Shown piece by piece: positions 51,287 to 59,821 of a stretch of 64,000 nt of DNA; the stretch's first letter is position 1, and each line of letters begins with the position of its first letter. The notes under the pieces are model-generated. The model was given only the letters and a program-made list of their open reading frames with translations, ran no database searches and was not told where the DNA came from. The translations under genes and the position numbers were made by a program. This DNA comes from Blastococcus sp. URHD0036 (GTDB taxonomy: Bacteria; Actinomycetota; Actinomycetes; Mycobacteriales; Geodermatophilaceae). The DNA is taken from contig NZ_JNIK01000013.1 in assembly GCF_000701365.1 (NCBI RefSeq), positions 310,001-374,000 on the forward strand, written 5' to 3'.

Positions 51287-52936
51287 ATGCCCGAGCGCCT
51301 TCCCGGCGCCTCTGCCGTCTCGTTGCTGGCGTCCCTGCCCGACACCGTCGTGGCCGCGGACGCCGAGGGCCGGATCGTCTACGTCAACGCCGCGGTCACC
51401 GGCCTGCTCGGCCACGACCCCGCCGACGTGGTCGGCCGGCCGCTGACGGCGATCATGCCCACCCGCTTCCGGTCGGGGCACGGGGCGCACATGACCCGGT
51501 TCCTCACCACCGGGCAGGGCGAGCTCGTCGGCAACACCACCCAGCTGCCGGCGCTGCACGCCGACGGCCACGAGGTGGCCATCGACGTGACCCTCGGCCA
51601 GGCCGACCTGCCCGAGCTCGGTGCCGCCGTGGTCGCCGTGCTCCGTGACGCCAGCACCACCATCCTGCTGGAACGCCAGCTGCAGGTGAGCCGCTACCTG
51701 GCGGCGACGCTGCGGGTGACGACGGCGCTGACCGAGGCCCCCGACGCCGACGTCGCCTTCGAGCGGCTGCTCCCCTCGCTCTGCGCCGAGCTGGACTGGG
51801 ACTGCGCGATCCTGTGGCAGCCCGACGAGAGCGGGACGCGGCTGACCTACGGCGGCATCTGGGCGGTGCCCGGCGTGGACGTCGCCGCCCTGCACGCCGC
51901 GAAGCTGCCGCTGACCTTCGTCCGCGGCCAGGGGCTGCCCGGCCTCACCTGGCGCCGCCAGCAGCCCGTCGCGATCGAGGACCTGCAGACCGCGCCGCCC
52001 ACCTACGGCGCCACGGCCGCGCGCTCGGCCGGGTTCCGCACCGGCGTGGCGTTCCCGCTGCTGCGCGGCGACACCCTGCTCGGCGTCTGCGAGCTGTTCA
52101 CCCGGCAGCCGCGACCCGTGCCGCCCGAGCTGCTGGACGTGCTGGGCAACGCCGGCCGTCAGATCGGGCAGTTCCTCGGCCGGCTCCGTGCGGAGTCGGA
52201 GATGCGCGAGCTGGCCGACACCCTGCAGCGGAGCCTGCTGCCGGCGACGCTGCCCCCCGTCCCCGGGCTGGAGCTCGCGGCGCGGTACCGGCCCGGCGGC
52301 TCGGCGCTGGTCGGTGGCGACACCTACGACGTCGTCCCGTTGCCCGACGGGCGCTGGATGGTCCTGATCGCCGACGTCTGCGGCACCGGCGCCGAGGCGG
52401 CGGCGGTCACCGCGCTGACCCGGCACACCGCCCGCGCCGCGGCGGCCGGTTCCGGCGACCCCGCCGAGGTGCTGGCGGCCGTCCACTCCGCCCTGCTGCA
52501 CGAGCAGGCCGGCGGTCCGCTGCGGTTCGTCACCGCGGCCTGCCTGGTGCTCGACCCGGGACCGGGCAGCGTGCGGGGCCGGCTGAGCATCGCGGGCCAC
52601 CCCCGGCCGCTGCTGCGCCGGGCGGGGAGCTGGGAGGAGGTCGGCGTCGTGGGCCGGCCGCTCGGCGTGGGCGACGAGACCCGCTTCGCGTGCGTCCCGG
52701 TGACGCTGGAACCGGGGGCCTCGCTGGTGCTCTACACCGACGGCGTCACCGAGGCCCGCGACGCCGAGGGCGACCAGCTCGGCGAGGAGGGCCTGGTCCG
52801 GTTGCTGACCCGGCCCGGTCCGCACGCCGCCGACTGCATCGCCGAGACCATCGCGGCGGCGGTCGCCGAGCGCGTCTCCGGGTCCCGCCACGAGGCCGAC
52901 GACCTCGCCGTCCTGGCCCTCTGCGTCCCCGGCTGA
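51287..52936 (+). CDS. PAS-GAF-PP2C (SpoIIE-type) serine phosphatase
   Basis: A 549-residue protein: PAS domain (about 10-130, SLPDTVVAADAEGRIVYVNAAVTGLLGHD), GAF domain (about 145-300, ALTEAPDADVAFERLLPSL, RTGVAFPLLRGDTLLGVCELF) and a PP2C-type phosphatase (about 320-549) with metal-binding GGDTYDVV, IADVCGTGAEA and YTDGVTEARD. Such enzymes release stress sigma factors by dephosphorylating anti-anti-sigma proteins; no such partner is in this window. Ribosome site GGGGGAGGG precedes ATG 51287. Confidence 0.92.
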   Translation: MPERLPGASAVSLLASLPDTVVAADAEGRIVYVNAAVTGLLGHDPADVVGRPLTAIMPTRFRSGHGAHMTRFLTTGQGELVGNTTQLPALHADGHEVAIDVTLGQADLPELGAAVVAVLRDASTTILLERQLQVSRYLAATLRVTTALTEAPDADVAFERLLPSLCAELDWDCAILWQPDESGTRLTYGGIWAVPGVDVAALHAAKLPLTFVRGQGLPGLTWRRQQPVAIEDLQTAPPTYGATAARSAGFRTGVAFPLLRGDTLLGVCELFTRQPRPVPPELLDVLGNAGRQIGQFLGRLRAESEMRELADTLQRSLLPATLPPVPGLELAARYRPGGSALVGGDTYDVVPLPDGRWMVLIADVCGTGAEAAAVTALTRHTARAAAAGSGDPAEVLAAVHSALLHEQAGGPLRFVTAACLVLDPGPGSVRGRLSIAGHPRPLLRRAGSWEEVGVVGRPLGVGDETRFACVPVTLEPGASLVLYTDGVTEARDAEGDQLGEEGLVRLLTRPGPHAADCIAETIAAAVAERVSGSRHEADDLAVLALCVPG

Positions 52937-52937
52937 C

Positions 52938-53621
52938 TCACCCCGTCTCGCCGGTCTCCGCGTGCGCGACCCCGACCGGCTTGGACTCCGGCGACCCCCG
53001 CTGGCGCAGGTACACCGAGAGCACCGCCATCGAGCCCACGGCGAGCATCTCCGACTGCCAGTTCTGGAAGCTGCGGTTCCAGAAGTCGGCCTCCCCCAGG
53101 TAGCCCACCCAGCTCACCGGGTCCTCCCGGTCGGCGAGCTGCTCGCTGTTGAACGCGGCCCACCCGGCGACGGAGGACGCCGTCCAGGTCAGCAGGAACA
53201 GCCCGCCCATGACGAGGCCGAGCGACCGGGAGAAGAGCGTCGTCCGCCAGCCGCCGGCGCGGACCCAGGCCGGGGAGTCCGCGCGGGCGTGCGCGCCGAC
53301 CCGCTGCTCCTCGTCGGACTCCATGCCCTCGTCCCCGGGCTCCTTGGACTCCGCCGAGCCACGTTGCACGAGCCAGACGGTGGCGAAGACGTAGAGGAAG
53401 AACTGGAGGTACTCCGACTGCCAGTTCTCCATCACGTCGACGCCGAAGGACGACGACGTGACGTAGTCGCCGAACGAGACCGGCTCGAGCCCGTTCGCCA
53501 CCTGCTCCGCGTTGAAGTCCGCCGTCCCCGAGATCGCCTGGCCGAGGAGGGTGACGAGGAACAGCCCGCCGAAGGCGAGCCCCAGGGCGTTGTCCCGCAC
53601 GAACCCCCGCGGCGCGGTCAT
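52938..53621 (-). CDS. DUF6766 family membrane protein with internal duplication
   Basis: A 227-residue protein built of two similar halves. Each has a hydrophobic segment (LGLAFGGLFLVTLLGQAISG and LGLVMGGLFLLTWTASSVAG), then a conserved NWQSE (ENWQSEYLQFFLYVFATVWLVQ and QNWQSEMLAVGSMAVLSVYLRQ) and a RGS(A/P)ESK ending. This looks like an internal gene duplication; the fold is likely four helices. Function unknown. Its ATG overlaps the stop of the 30-codon gene upstream (ATGA). Confidence 0.82.
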   Translation of the reverse strand: MTAPRGFVRDNALGLAFGGLFLVTLLGQAISGTADFNAEQVANGLEPVSFGDYVTSSSFGVDVMENWQSEYLQFFLYVFATVWLVQRGSAESKEPGDEGMESDEEQRVGAHARADSPAWVRAGGWRTTLFSRSLGLVMGGLFLLTWTASSVAGWAAFNSEQLADREDPVSWVGYLGEADFWNRSFQNWQSEMLAVGSMAVLSVYLRQRGSPESKPVGVAHAETGETG

Positions 53622-53710
53622 CGGCCCATCAGTCCCAGCAGGGTGACGGACGCGATCCCCAGCAGGATCACCGTCAGGTAGGCGACGTAGAGGCGGCGCA
53701 CACCCCTCAT
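53618..53710 (-). CDS. 30-residue membrane microprotein
   Basis: A 31-codon frame (ATG 53708-53710 to TGA 53618-53620) encoding MRGVRRLYVAYLTVILLGIA and ten more residues, ending LLGLMGR: a basic N-terminus and one hydrophobic helix. It overlaps the lipoprotein stop upstream and the DUF6766 start downstream, both as ATGA. Overlaps on both sides make it very likely to be translated; it is probably a subunit or accessory of the DUF6766 protein. Confidence 0.7.
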   Translation of the reverse strand: MRGVRRLYVAYLTVILLGIASVTLLGLMGR

Positions 53711-54093
53711 GACCCCACCTCGCACTCGTAGGGGCCCTCCTCCTGCGGGATGCAGGCCGCGGCGGTGACCCGCCAGCCGGCGGAGGTCTCGGTGAGGAAC
53801 ACCGTGTCGCCGGTGAGCCGCACCTGGGCGTTGCCACCCCACACCGCCACCTCCTGCACCGCACCGCCGCCCAGTGGCAGCCCGGGAAGGGCGTCGGCAC
53901 ACGGCGCCGACTCCTCGGACTCCAGCGCCGTCCGGGCCGCCTCGGCCAGCAGCTCGCACCGCTCCGCCGGGTCCCCGCCGGCATCGGTGAACGCGGTCGC
54001 GACGTCGCGCACGTCGGGCTCCTGGGTGCTCGCGCAGCCGCTCAGGACCACCGCGCCGGCCGCGACGGCCGGCACCACCCTCGCTGCGATCAC
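53707..54093 (-). CDS. Small hypothetical lipoprotein
   Basis: A 128-residue protein with a signal and lipobox (AVVLSGC near residue 20), then an outer domain with four Cys residues (PAERCELL, SAPCADALPG, AACIPQEEGPYEC) that can form disulfides, and beta strands (NAQVRLTGDTVFLTETSAGWRVTAAA). GGAGGGGGAT precedes the GTG start. First gene of the lipoprotein-microprotein-DUF6766 chain. Confidence 0.75.
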   Translation of the reverse strand: MIAARVVPAVAAGAVVLSGCASTQEPDVRDVATAFTDAGGDPAERCELLAEAARTALESEESAPCADALPGLPLGGGAVQEVAVWGGNAQVRLTGDTVFLTETSAGWRVTAAACIPQEEGPYECEVGS

Positions 54094-54249
54094 GTCGATC
54101 CCCCTCCGGGTACGACGCCGCGGGCTGTGCTCACCCGCGCGACCTGCGGTTACCCGGTCCGCGCCGACGGCCAAACGACCGCCACCCGGCCGGGGGACAC
54201 CGGCCCGCGGTCCGCCGGCCCCCCGCACCCGCGGCCTACCGTGGCGGCC

Positions 54250-55752
54250 GTGGCGCGGGTGGCGGTGGTGGGCGCCGGACTGGGCGGCCTGGCCGCGGCG
54301 GCCCGCCTGGCGGCGCTCGGCCACGACGTCACGGTGCTCGAGCAGGCGGACACCGTGGGCGGCAAGCTCGGCTGGTACGCCCGCGACGGGCACGCGTTCG
54401 ACACCGGCCCGAGCCTGGTGACCCTCCCGCAGGTGTACCGCGACCTGTTCGCCGCCACCGGCGGACCGCTGGAGGAGTCGGTCGGGCTGGTCCGGCTGGA
54501 CCCCGCCGTGGCCTACCGCTTCGCCGACGGCACCTCCCTCGCCCTCCCCGGCGAGCCCGCGGCGATACCGGCCGCCCTCGACGCGGCCCTGGGCGGCGGC
54601 GCCGGCGCGCAGTGGGCCGGCCTCATGGCCCGCGCGGAGCGGATGTGGCGGGTCACCGAGCAGCCGTTCCTCCGCTCCCCGCTGGCCGGTGCCGCCACGC
54701 TCGCCCGGCTGGCCCGCAGCGGCCACGACGTCGCCACGGTCGCGCCGTGGCGCACGCTCCGCGGGCTCGGCCGGTCGCAGCTGCGCGACCCCGCGCTGCG
54801 CACCCTGCTGGACCGGTACGCCACCTACTCCGGCTCCGACCCGCGCCGGGCGCCGGCGGTCCTCGCCACGGTGCCGTACGCCGAGCAGGCCTTCGGCTCC
54901 TGGTACGTGCGCGGCGGGCTGCACCGGCTGGCGCAGGCGGTGGCCGAGCGGGCCACCGAGCGCGGCGCCCGGCTGCGCACCGGGACGGCGGTCGAGCGGG
55001 TGCTGGTCGAGGGGGGCCGGACCGCCGGTGTCGAGCTCTCCGACGGCGAGGTGGTGCGGGCCGACGTCGTCGTCTCGGCCGCCGACGCCACCGCGCTGTA
55101 CCGCGACCTGCTGCCGCCGCTGCGGACCACCAGGCGGGTGCGCCGCGACCTCGGCCGGAGCACCCCCTCGCTGTCGGGCTTCGTGCTGCTCCTGGCCCTG
55201 CGCGGCCGCACCCCCGGCCTGGCCCACCACACGGTGCTGTTCCCGGACGACTACGACGCCGAGTTCGACGCGGTGTTCGGCGTCGGCCGGCACCGGGGCG
55301 CCCCGCGGCCGGTCGAGGACCCGACGGTCTACGTCAGCGCCCCCGACGACCCCGCCACGCGGCCCGACGAGGACAGCGAGTCGTGGTTCGTGCTCGTCAA
55401 CGCGCCGCGGCACGACCCGGACGGCGGTGTGGACTGGGACCGGCCGGGGCTCGTCGACCGGTACGCCGACCGGGTGCTCGAGGTGCTGGCCACCCGCGGG
55501 CTCGACGTGCGCGACCGCGTGCTCTGGCGGGTCGTCCGCACCCCCGCCGACCTGGCGCGGGAGACCCGAAGCGTCGGCGGATCCATCTACGGCACCTCCA
55601 GCAACGGTGCCCGCGCGGCGTTCCTCCGCCCGGGCAACCGCGGGCCGGTGCCCGGCCTGTTCCTCGTCGGCGGCTCGGCCCACCCCGGTGGCGGGCTGCC
55701 CCTGGTGACGCTCTCGGCGGAGATCGTGGCCGGCCTCGTCGGTCCCGCGTGA
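54250..55752 (+). CDS. CrtI-family FAD-dependent desaturase/oxidoreductase
   Basis: A 500-residue flavoenzyme. ARVAVVGAGLGGLAAAARLAALGHDVTVLEQADTVGGKLG is the FAD-binding motif; DTGPSLVTLPQVYRDLF and GGLHRLAQAVAERATERGARLRTG are typical of phytoene desaturases; the C-terminal GLFLVGGSAHPGGGLPLVTLSAEIVA matches the CrtI ending. No other carotenoid gene lies nearby. GTG 54250 was preferred, with a GTG 9 bases earlier possible. Confidence 0.85.
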   Translation: MARVAVVGAGLGGLAAAARLAALGHDVTVLEQADTVGGKLGWYARDGHAFDTGPSLVTLPQVYRDLFAATGGPLEESVGLVRLDPAVAYRFADGTSLALPGEPAAIPAALDAALGGGAGAQWAGLMARAERMWRVTEQPFLRSPLAGAATLARLARSGHDVATVAPWRTLRGLGRSQLRDPALRTLLDRYATYSGSDPRRAPAVLATVPYAEQAFGSWYVRGGLHRLAQAVAERATERGARLRTGTAVERVLVEGGRTAGVELSDGEVVRADVVVSAADATALYRDLLPPLRTTRRVRRDLGRSTPSLSGFVLLLALRGRTPGLAHHTVLFPDDYDAEFDAVFGVGRHRGAPRPVEDPTVYVSAPDDPATRPDEDSESWFVLVNAPRHDPDGGVDWDRPGLVDRYADRVLEVLATRGLDVRDRVLWRVVRTPADLARETRSVGGSIYGTSSNGARAAFLRPGNRGPVPGLFLVGGSAHPGGGLPLVTLSAEIVAGLVGPA

Positions 55753-55781
55753 GCGGGGGTGCCGGGTGGGAGACTCCCGCC

Positions 55782-58700
55782 GTGCGGATCGGCTACCTGG
55801 GTCCCCTCGAGGTCCGCGACGGCGACCGCGTCGTCCCGGTCCCCGGGGCGCGGCTGCAGCAGCTGCTGTCGACCCTGGCCCTCGACCCGGGCCGCTGGGT
55901 GTCGGCCGGGGCACTCGCCGACGCCGTCTGGGGCGACGACCAGCCGACCGATCCGGCGAACAGCCTGCAGTCCCTGGTGTCCCGGCTGCGCCGCACCCTC
56001 GGCCGGCCCGAGGTGGTCGAGCAGTCCCCCGCCGGCTACCGCCTCGCCGTCGGCCCCGACGACGTGGACGCCGTCCGCTTCACCCGCCTCGCCGCCGAGG
56101 GCCGGCGGCTGCTCGCCGACGGGAACGCACCGGCTGCCGACGCCGTCCTCGCCGAGGCCGCCGGCCTGTGGCGCGGGGAGCCGCTGACCGGGGACGACTC
56201 CCCCGAGGCGGCCGGCCGCCGGGCCGCGCTCGCCGACGTCCGGCTGGAGGTCCTGTGCGGGCGGGCCGCGCTCGCCGTGCGCTCCGGGCGGGCCGGTGAG
56301 GTGGTGCCCCTGCTGGAGGAGGCGGCCGCCGCCCACCCGCTGCGCGAGGACCTCGCCGCCGTACTCGTCGACGCCCTGACCGCCGCCGGCCGGCCCGCGG
56401 AGGCGCTCGCCGCCTACGAGCGGATCCGCGCCACCCTGGCCGACACGCTCGGCACCGACCCCTCCCCCGCGCTGCGCGCCCGGCACGCGGAGCTGCTGCG
56501 GGAGGCCGACCGGCCGGCCGCCCCGCCGACCAACCTGCGCGCCGCGGTGACGAGCTTCGTGGGCCGCGAGGACGACGTCCGGACGGTGCTGCACCGCCTG
56601 GCGGCCGGCCGCCTGGTCACGGTCGTGGGCGCCGGCGGCTCGGGCAAGACCCGGCTGGCCGGCGAGGTCGCCGCCCGGGTGGCAGCCGGTTCCGCCGTCC
56701 CGGTGCCCGACGGGGTCTGGCTGGTCGAGCTGGCACCGGTCACCGAGCCCACCGCGGTCTGGCAGGCGGTGCTGGACGGCCTCGGCGGCCGCGAGATCGC
56801 CGTGCCCGACACCGTGCCCGACCACCCGCGCCGCGAGGCCCGAGAGCGGCTGCTGGAGCGGCTGCGACCGGCGACCTGCCTGCTCGTCGTCGACAACTGC
56901 GAGCACCTGGTCGACGCCGTGGCCGAGGTCGTCGCCGAGGTGCTCGGCCGCTGCCCCGGCGTCCGGGTGCTCGCGACCAGCCGGGAGCCGCTGGCCATCG
57001 AGGGCGAGGCCCTCTCCCCGCTCGGGCCGCTCGGGGTCCCGGCCGAGGGCGCACCGCTGACCGCCGCGGCGGACGCCTCGGCGGTGCGCCTGCTGCTGGA
57101 CCGGGCGCGCGCCGTCGCTCCCGACGTCGTGCTCGACGACGCCGTGGTGGAGATCGTGCGCCGCCTCGACGGGCTGCCGCTGGCGATCGAGCTGGCGGCC
57201 GCCCGGCTGCGGGTGCTGACCCCGGCGGAGGTCGCCGAGCGGCTGGCCGACCGCTTCCGGCTGCTCACCGGAGGACGGCGCACCGCGACCCCGCGCCACC
57301 GCACCCTGCGCGCCGTCGTCGAGTGGAGCTGGGACCTGCTCACGCCCCGCGAGCGCGAGGTCGCCGAGCACTTCTCGGTGTTCGCCTCGGGTGCCACGGA
57401 GGAGACGGTGGCCGCCGTCGTGCCCGGGGGGAACCCGGCCGGGGACCTGGCCGACGTCCTGCACGCCCTGGTGGACAAGTCGCTGCTGATCGCCGGCCCG
57501 ACGCCCGACGGCACGCGGTTCCGGATGCTGGAGACGCTGCGCGAGTACGGCGCCGAGCGGCTGGCACAGCAGGGGCTGCTGACCCCGGCCCGCACCGCGC
57601 ACGCGCACCGGTTCCTCGCCCTCACCCGGCACCACGACGCCCGGCTGCGCGGCGCCGACCAGCTCGACGCCCTCCGGGTGCTCGACACCGAGCACGACGA
57701 CGTCCTGGCGGCGCTGCGCTTCCTCGGCGAGGCCGGCGACGCCCGCCGGGCCGTCGATCTCGTCGTCGCCCTGGGCTGGTACTGGGTGCTGCGCGAGAGC
57801 GGTCAGGAGGCCGCCCGCTGGACGGCGTTCGTGCTGGGCGTGCCGGGGGCGCGGGAGACCCCGACCGGGGTGCTGGCCGAGGCCCTGCAGATGGTGCTGG
57901 GCTTCGCCGTCGGCACCGAGGCCGGCGACGCCCGGGCCCAGCAGGACGCGTTCGCCGCGATGGCCGGCCGGCTGAGCGGTGCGGAGTCGGCGCACCCGGC
58001 CGCGAAGGTGCTGCGGCCACTGCTGCTGTTGATGAGCGATCAGCGGGCGGCCGCGGACGACGTGCTGCAGCAGATCCTCACCGACCCCGACCCGTGGGTG
58101 CGGGCGACCGGCCGGCTGGCCCGTCTGATGTACGCCGAGAACGACGGCGACATGGAGTCCATGCGGCGGGACGGAGACGTCGGCGTGGCCGAGTGGGAGG
58201 CCCTGGACGACTCCTGGGGCCTGGCGGCCCTGCTGTCGGCCCGCGGCCAGGTGCGCACGATGGACGGCGACCTGCGGGGTGCGGCGGAGGACCTGGAGCG
58301 CGCCCGCGAGCTCATCCGGCGGCTGGGCGGGCAGAGCTCCGACGACCTGCTGGTGACCATGCGGCTGGCCGACCTGCGGCTGCGCGCCGGCGACCTGGAC
58401 GGGGCCCGGCGGCACCTGGCGGCGATGCGCGCGCAGCAGGGGTTCGGCGCCGGCAACCTGCTGCACCGGCTGCTCGTCGTGGCCATGGAGGGCGCGATCG
58501 CGGTCGCCGCGACGGACGACGCCGCGGTCGCCGTCGCCTACGAGTCCCTGGCCGGCGAGCTGGACCGGCTGGAACGCCCGTCGCTGATGAACGCCCACGG
58601 CGGGGCGATCGGGCACTCGGCGGCCGCCGCGCTGGCCGTGCGGATCGGCCGGCTCGAGGCGGCCGCGGAGCACCTGCGCGCGGCGTTCCCCCAGGCGCTG

Positions 58701-58979
58701 CTGACCAGCGACAAGCCGATCATCGCGAACGTGGGCATGTCGGCCGCCCTGCTCGCCCGGGCGAGGGGGCGGTTCCGGGACGCCGCGGTGTTCCACGGCG
58801 CCTCGGTCCGGCTGCGGGGCGCCGAGGACCGGACCAGTCTCCCCGTCGCCGAGCTGGTCGCCTCCCTCCGCGCGGCGCTCGGCGACGGGTACGACGCAGC
58901 TCTCGCCGAGGGCCTGGGCCTGACCGCCGACGAGGCGATCGCCCGCCTGGACCCGACCGGAGGAGATCCGTCGGCGTGA
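55782..58979 (+). CDS. SARP/AfsR-type BTAD and AAA ATPase transcriptional regulator
   Basis: A 1065-residue regulator: winged helix (1-95), bacterial activator domain (about 95-245, RLEVLCGRAALAVRSGRAGEVVPLLEE...HPLREDLAAVLVDAL), NB-ARC-type ATPase with Walker A GAGGSGKT at 283-290 and Walker B CLLVVDNCEHL, then TPR-like helices (about 620-1065). It senses ATP and a signal before activating transcription. GTG 55782 starts after GGGAG. Its terminator hairpin contains the stop codon. Confidence 0.9.
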   Translation: MRIGYLGPLEVRDGDRVVPVPGARLQQLLSTLALDPGRWVSAGALADAVWGDDQPTDPANSLQSLVSRLRRTLGRPEVVEQSPAGYRLAVGPDDVDAVRFTRLAAEGRRLLADGNAPAADAVLAEAAGLWRGEPLTGDDSPEAAGRRAALADVRLEVLCGRAALAVRSGRAGEVVPLLEEAAAAHPLREDLAAVLVDALTAAGRPAEALAAYERIRATLADTLGTDPSPALRARHAELLREADRPAAPPTNLRAAVTSFVGREDDVRTVLHRLAAGRLVTVVGAGGSGKTRLAGEVAARVAAGSAVPVPDGVWLVELAPVTEPTAVWQAVLDGLGGREIAVPDTVPDHPRREARERLLERLRPATCLLVVDNCEHLVDAVAEVVAEVLGRCPGVRVLATSREPLAIEGEALSPLGPLGVPAEGAPLTAAADASAVRLLLDRARAVAPDVVLDDAVVEIVRRLDGLPLAIELAAARLRVLTPAEVAERLADRFRLLTGGRRTATPRHRTLRAVVEWSWDLLTPREREVAEHFSVFASGATEETVAAVVPGGNPAGDLADVLHALVDKSLLIAGPTPDGTRFRMLETLREYGAERLAQQGLLTPARTAHAHRFLALTRHHDARLRGADQLDALRVLDTEHDDVLAALRFLGEAGDARRAVDLVVALGWYWVLRESGQEAARWTAFVLGVPGARETPTGVLAEALQMVLGFAVGTEAGDARAQQDAFAAMAGRLSGAESAHPAAKVLRPLLLLMSDQRAAADDVLQQILTDPDPWVRATGRLARLMYAENDGDMESMRRDGDVGVAEWEALDDSWGLAALLSARGQVRTMDGDLRGAAEDLERARELIRRLGGQSSDDLLVTMRLADLRLRAGDLDGARRHLAAMRAQQGFGAGNLLHRLLVVAMEGAIAVAATDDAAVAVAYESLAGELDRLERPSLMNAHGGAIGHSAAAALAVRIGRLEAAAEHLRAAFPQALLTSDKPIIANVGMSAALLARARGRFRDAAVFHGASVRLRGAEDRTSLPVAELVASLRAALGDGYDAALAEGLGLTADEAIARLDPTGGDPSA

Positions 58980-58999
58980 CGCCGACGGATCTCCTCCGG
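58957..58999. terminator. Terminator enclosing the SARP stop codon
   Basis: A perfect 20-bp stem (left arm CCGGAGGAGATCCGTCGGCG, 58957-58976) with the TGA stop as its 3-base loop; the right arm (58980-58999) ends 3 bases before the convergent ABC permease stop. It serves both genes. Confidence 0.8.
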
Positions 59000-59002
59000 G
59001 CC

Positions 59003-59821
59003 CTAGGCGCGCTTGCGGTAGGCGCGGACGGCCAGCGGCAGGAAGACCGCGAGCAGGCCGGCCATCCAGGCGAGGGTCCAGACCACGTTGTTGCCGACGG
59101 GGCCGCCGAGCATCATGCCGCGGACCGCGCTGACCAGGTGGCTGATCGGGTTCACGGTGACGAACGCCTGCAGCCAGCCCGGCATGGTCTCGGTGGAGAC
59201 GAAGACGTTGCTGCCGAAGGCGAGCGGGAAGATCAGCAGGAACATGATCCCCTGCACCGCACCCGGGGTCCGGACGATCATCCCGATGTAGACCGAGATC
59301 CAGCCGAAGCACAGCGCGAAGCCCATGGCGAGGACCAGCGCACCGAGCACCCCGGTCCAGCTCGCCGGGTCGAACCCCATGAGCATGCCGACGCCGACCA
59401 TGACCGTGAACAGGATCAGGTAGCGGACCAGGTCGGCCATGACGGCGCCGACCAGCGGCGCCGACCGGGCGATGGGCAGCGACCGGAACCGGTCGAAGAC
59501 GCCCTTCTCGATGTCGGCGTTGAGGTTCTGGCCCAGGGAGACGCTGGCCATCGCGATCGTCTGCCCGAGCAGGCCCGGGAGCAGGAACTGCAGGTAGTCC
59601 TCCTGCGAGCCGCCGGCGATCGCGCCGCCGAACACGTAGGTGAACAGCGCCAGGAAGATGATCGGCTGCAGGGTGACGTCGATCAGCGCCTCGGGCGTGC
59701 GCCAGGTCTTGATCAGGCTGCGCCGGGCGAGGACGACGGCCTGCCGCCAGAACGAGCTGGTCGTCGGGGTCGTCGTCGCGGCCGGCAGGGGCATCGCCCG
59801 CTCGGTCAGGGTCGTGGTCAT
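59003..59821 (-). CDS. ABC-2 type permease, DrrB-like (second system)
   Basis: A 272-residue permease with six membrane segments (LIDVTLQPIIFLALFTYVFGGAI, LLGQTIAMASVSLG, YLILFTVMVGVGMLMGF, ALVLAMGFALCFGWISVYIGMI, GIMFLLIFPLAFGSNVFV, WTLAWMAGLLAVFLPLAV). EKGVFDRFRSLPIARSAPLVGAV is the DrrB loop. It is translationally coupled to the ATPase gene by ATGA at 59818-59821. Confidence 0.9.
   Translation of the reverse strand: MTTTLTERAMPLPAATTTPTTSSFWRQAVVLARRSLIKTWRTPEALIDVTLQPIIFLALFTYVFGGAIAGGSQEDYLQFLLPGLLGQTIAMASVSLGQNLNADIEKGVFDRFRSLPIARSAPLVGAVMADLVRYLILFTVMVGVGMLMGFDPASWTGVLGALVLAMGFALCFGWISVYIGMIVRTPGAVQGIMFLLIFPLAFGSNVFVSTETMPGWLQAFVTVNPISHLVSAVRGMMLGGPVGNNVVWTLAWMAGLLAVFLPLAVRAYRKRA

Noticed and set aside
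54612-55781. An open frame running through the CrtI-like gene into the SARP gene
   Set aside because: It is the shadow frame of the oxidoreductase gene; SARP homology begins only at GTG 55782.
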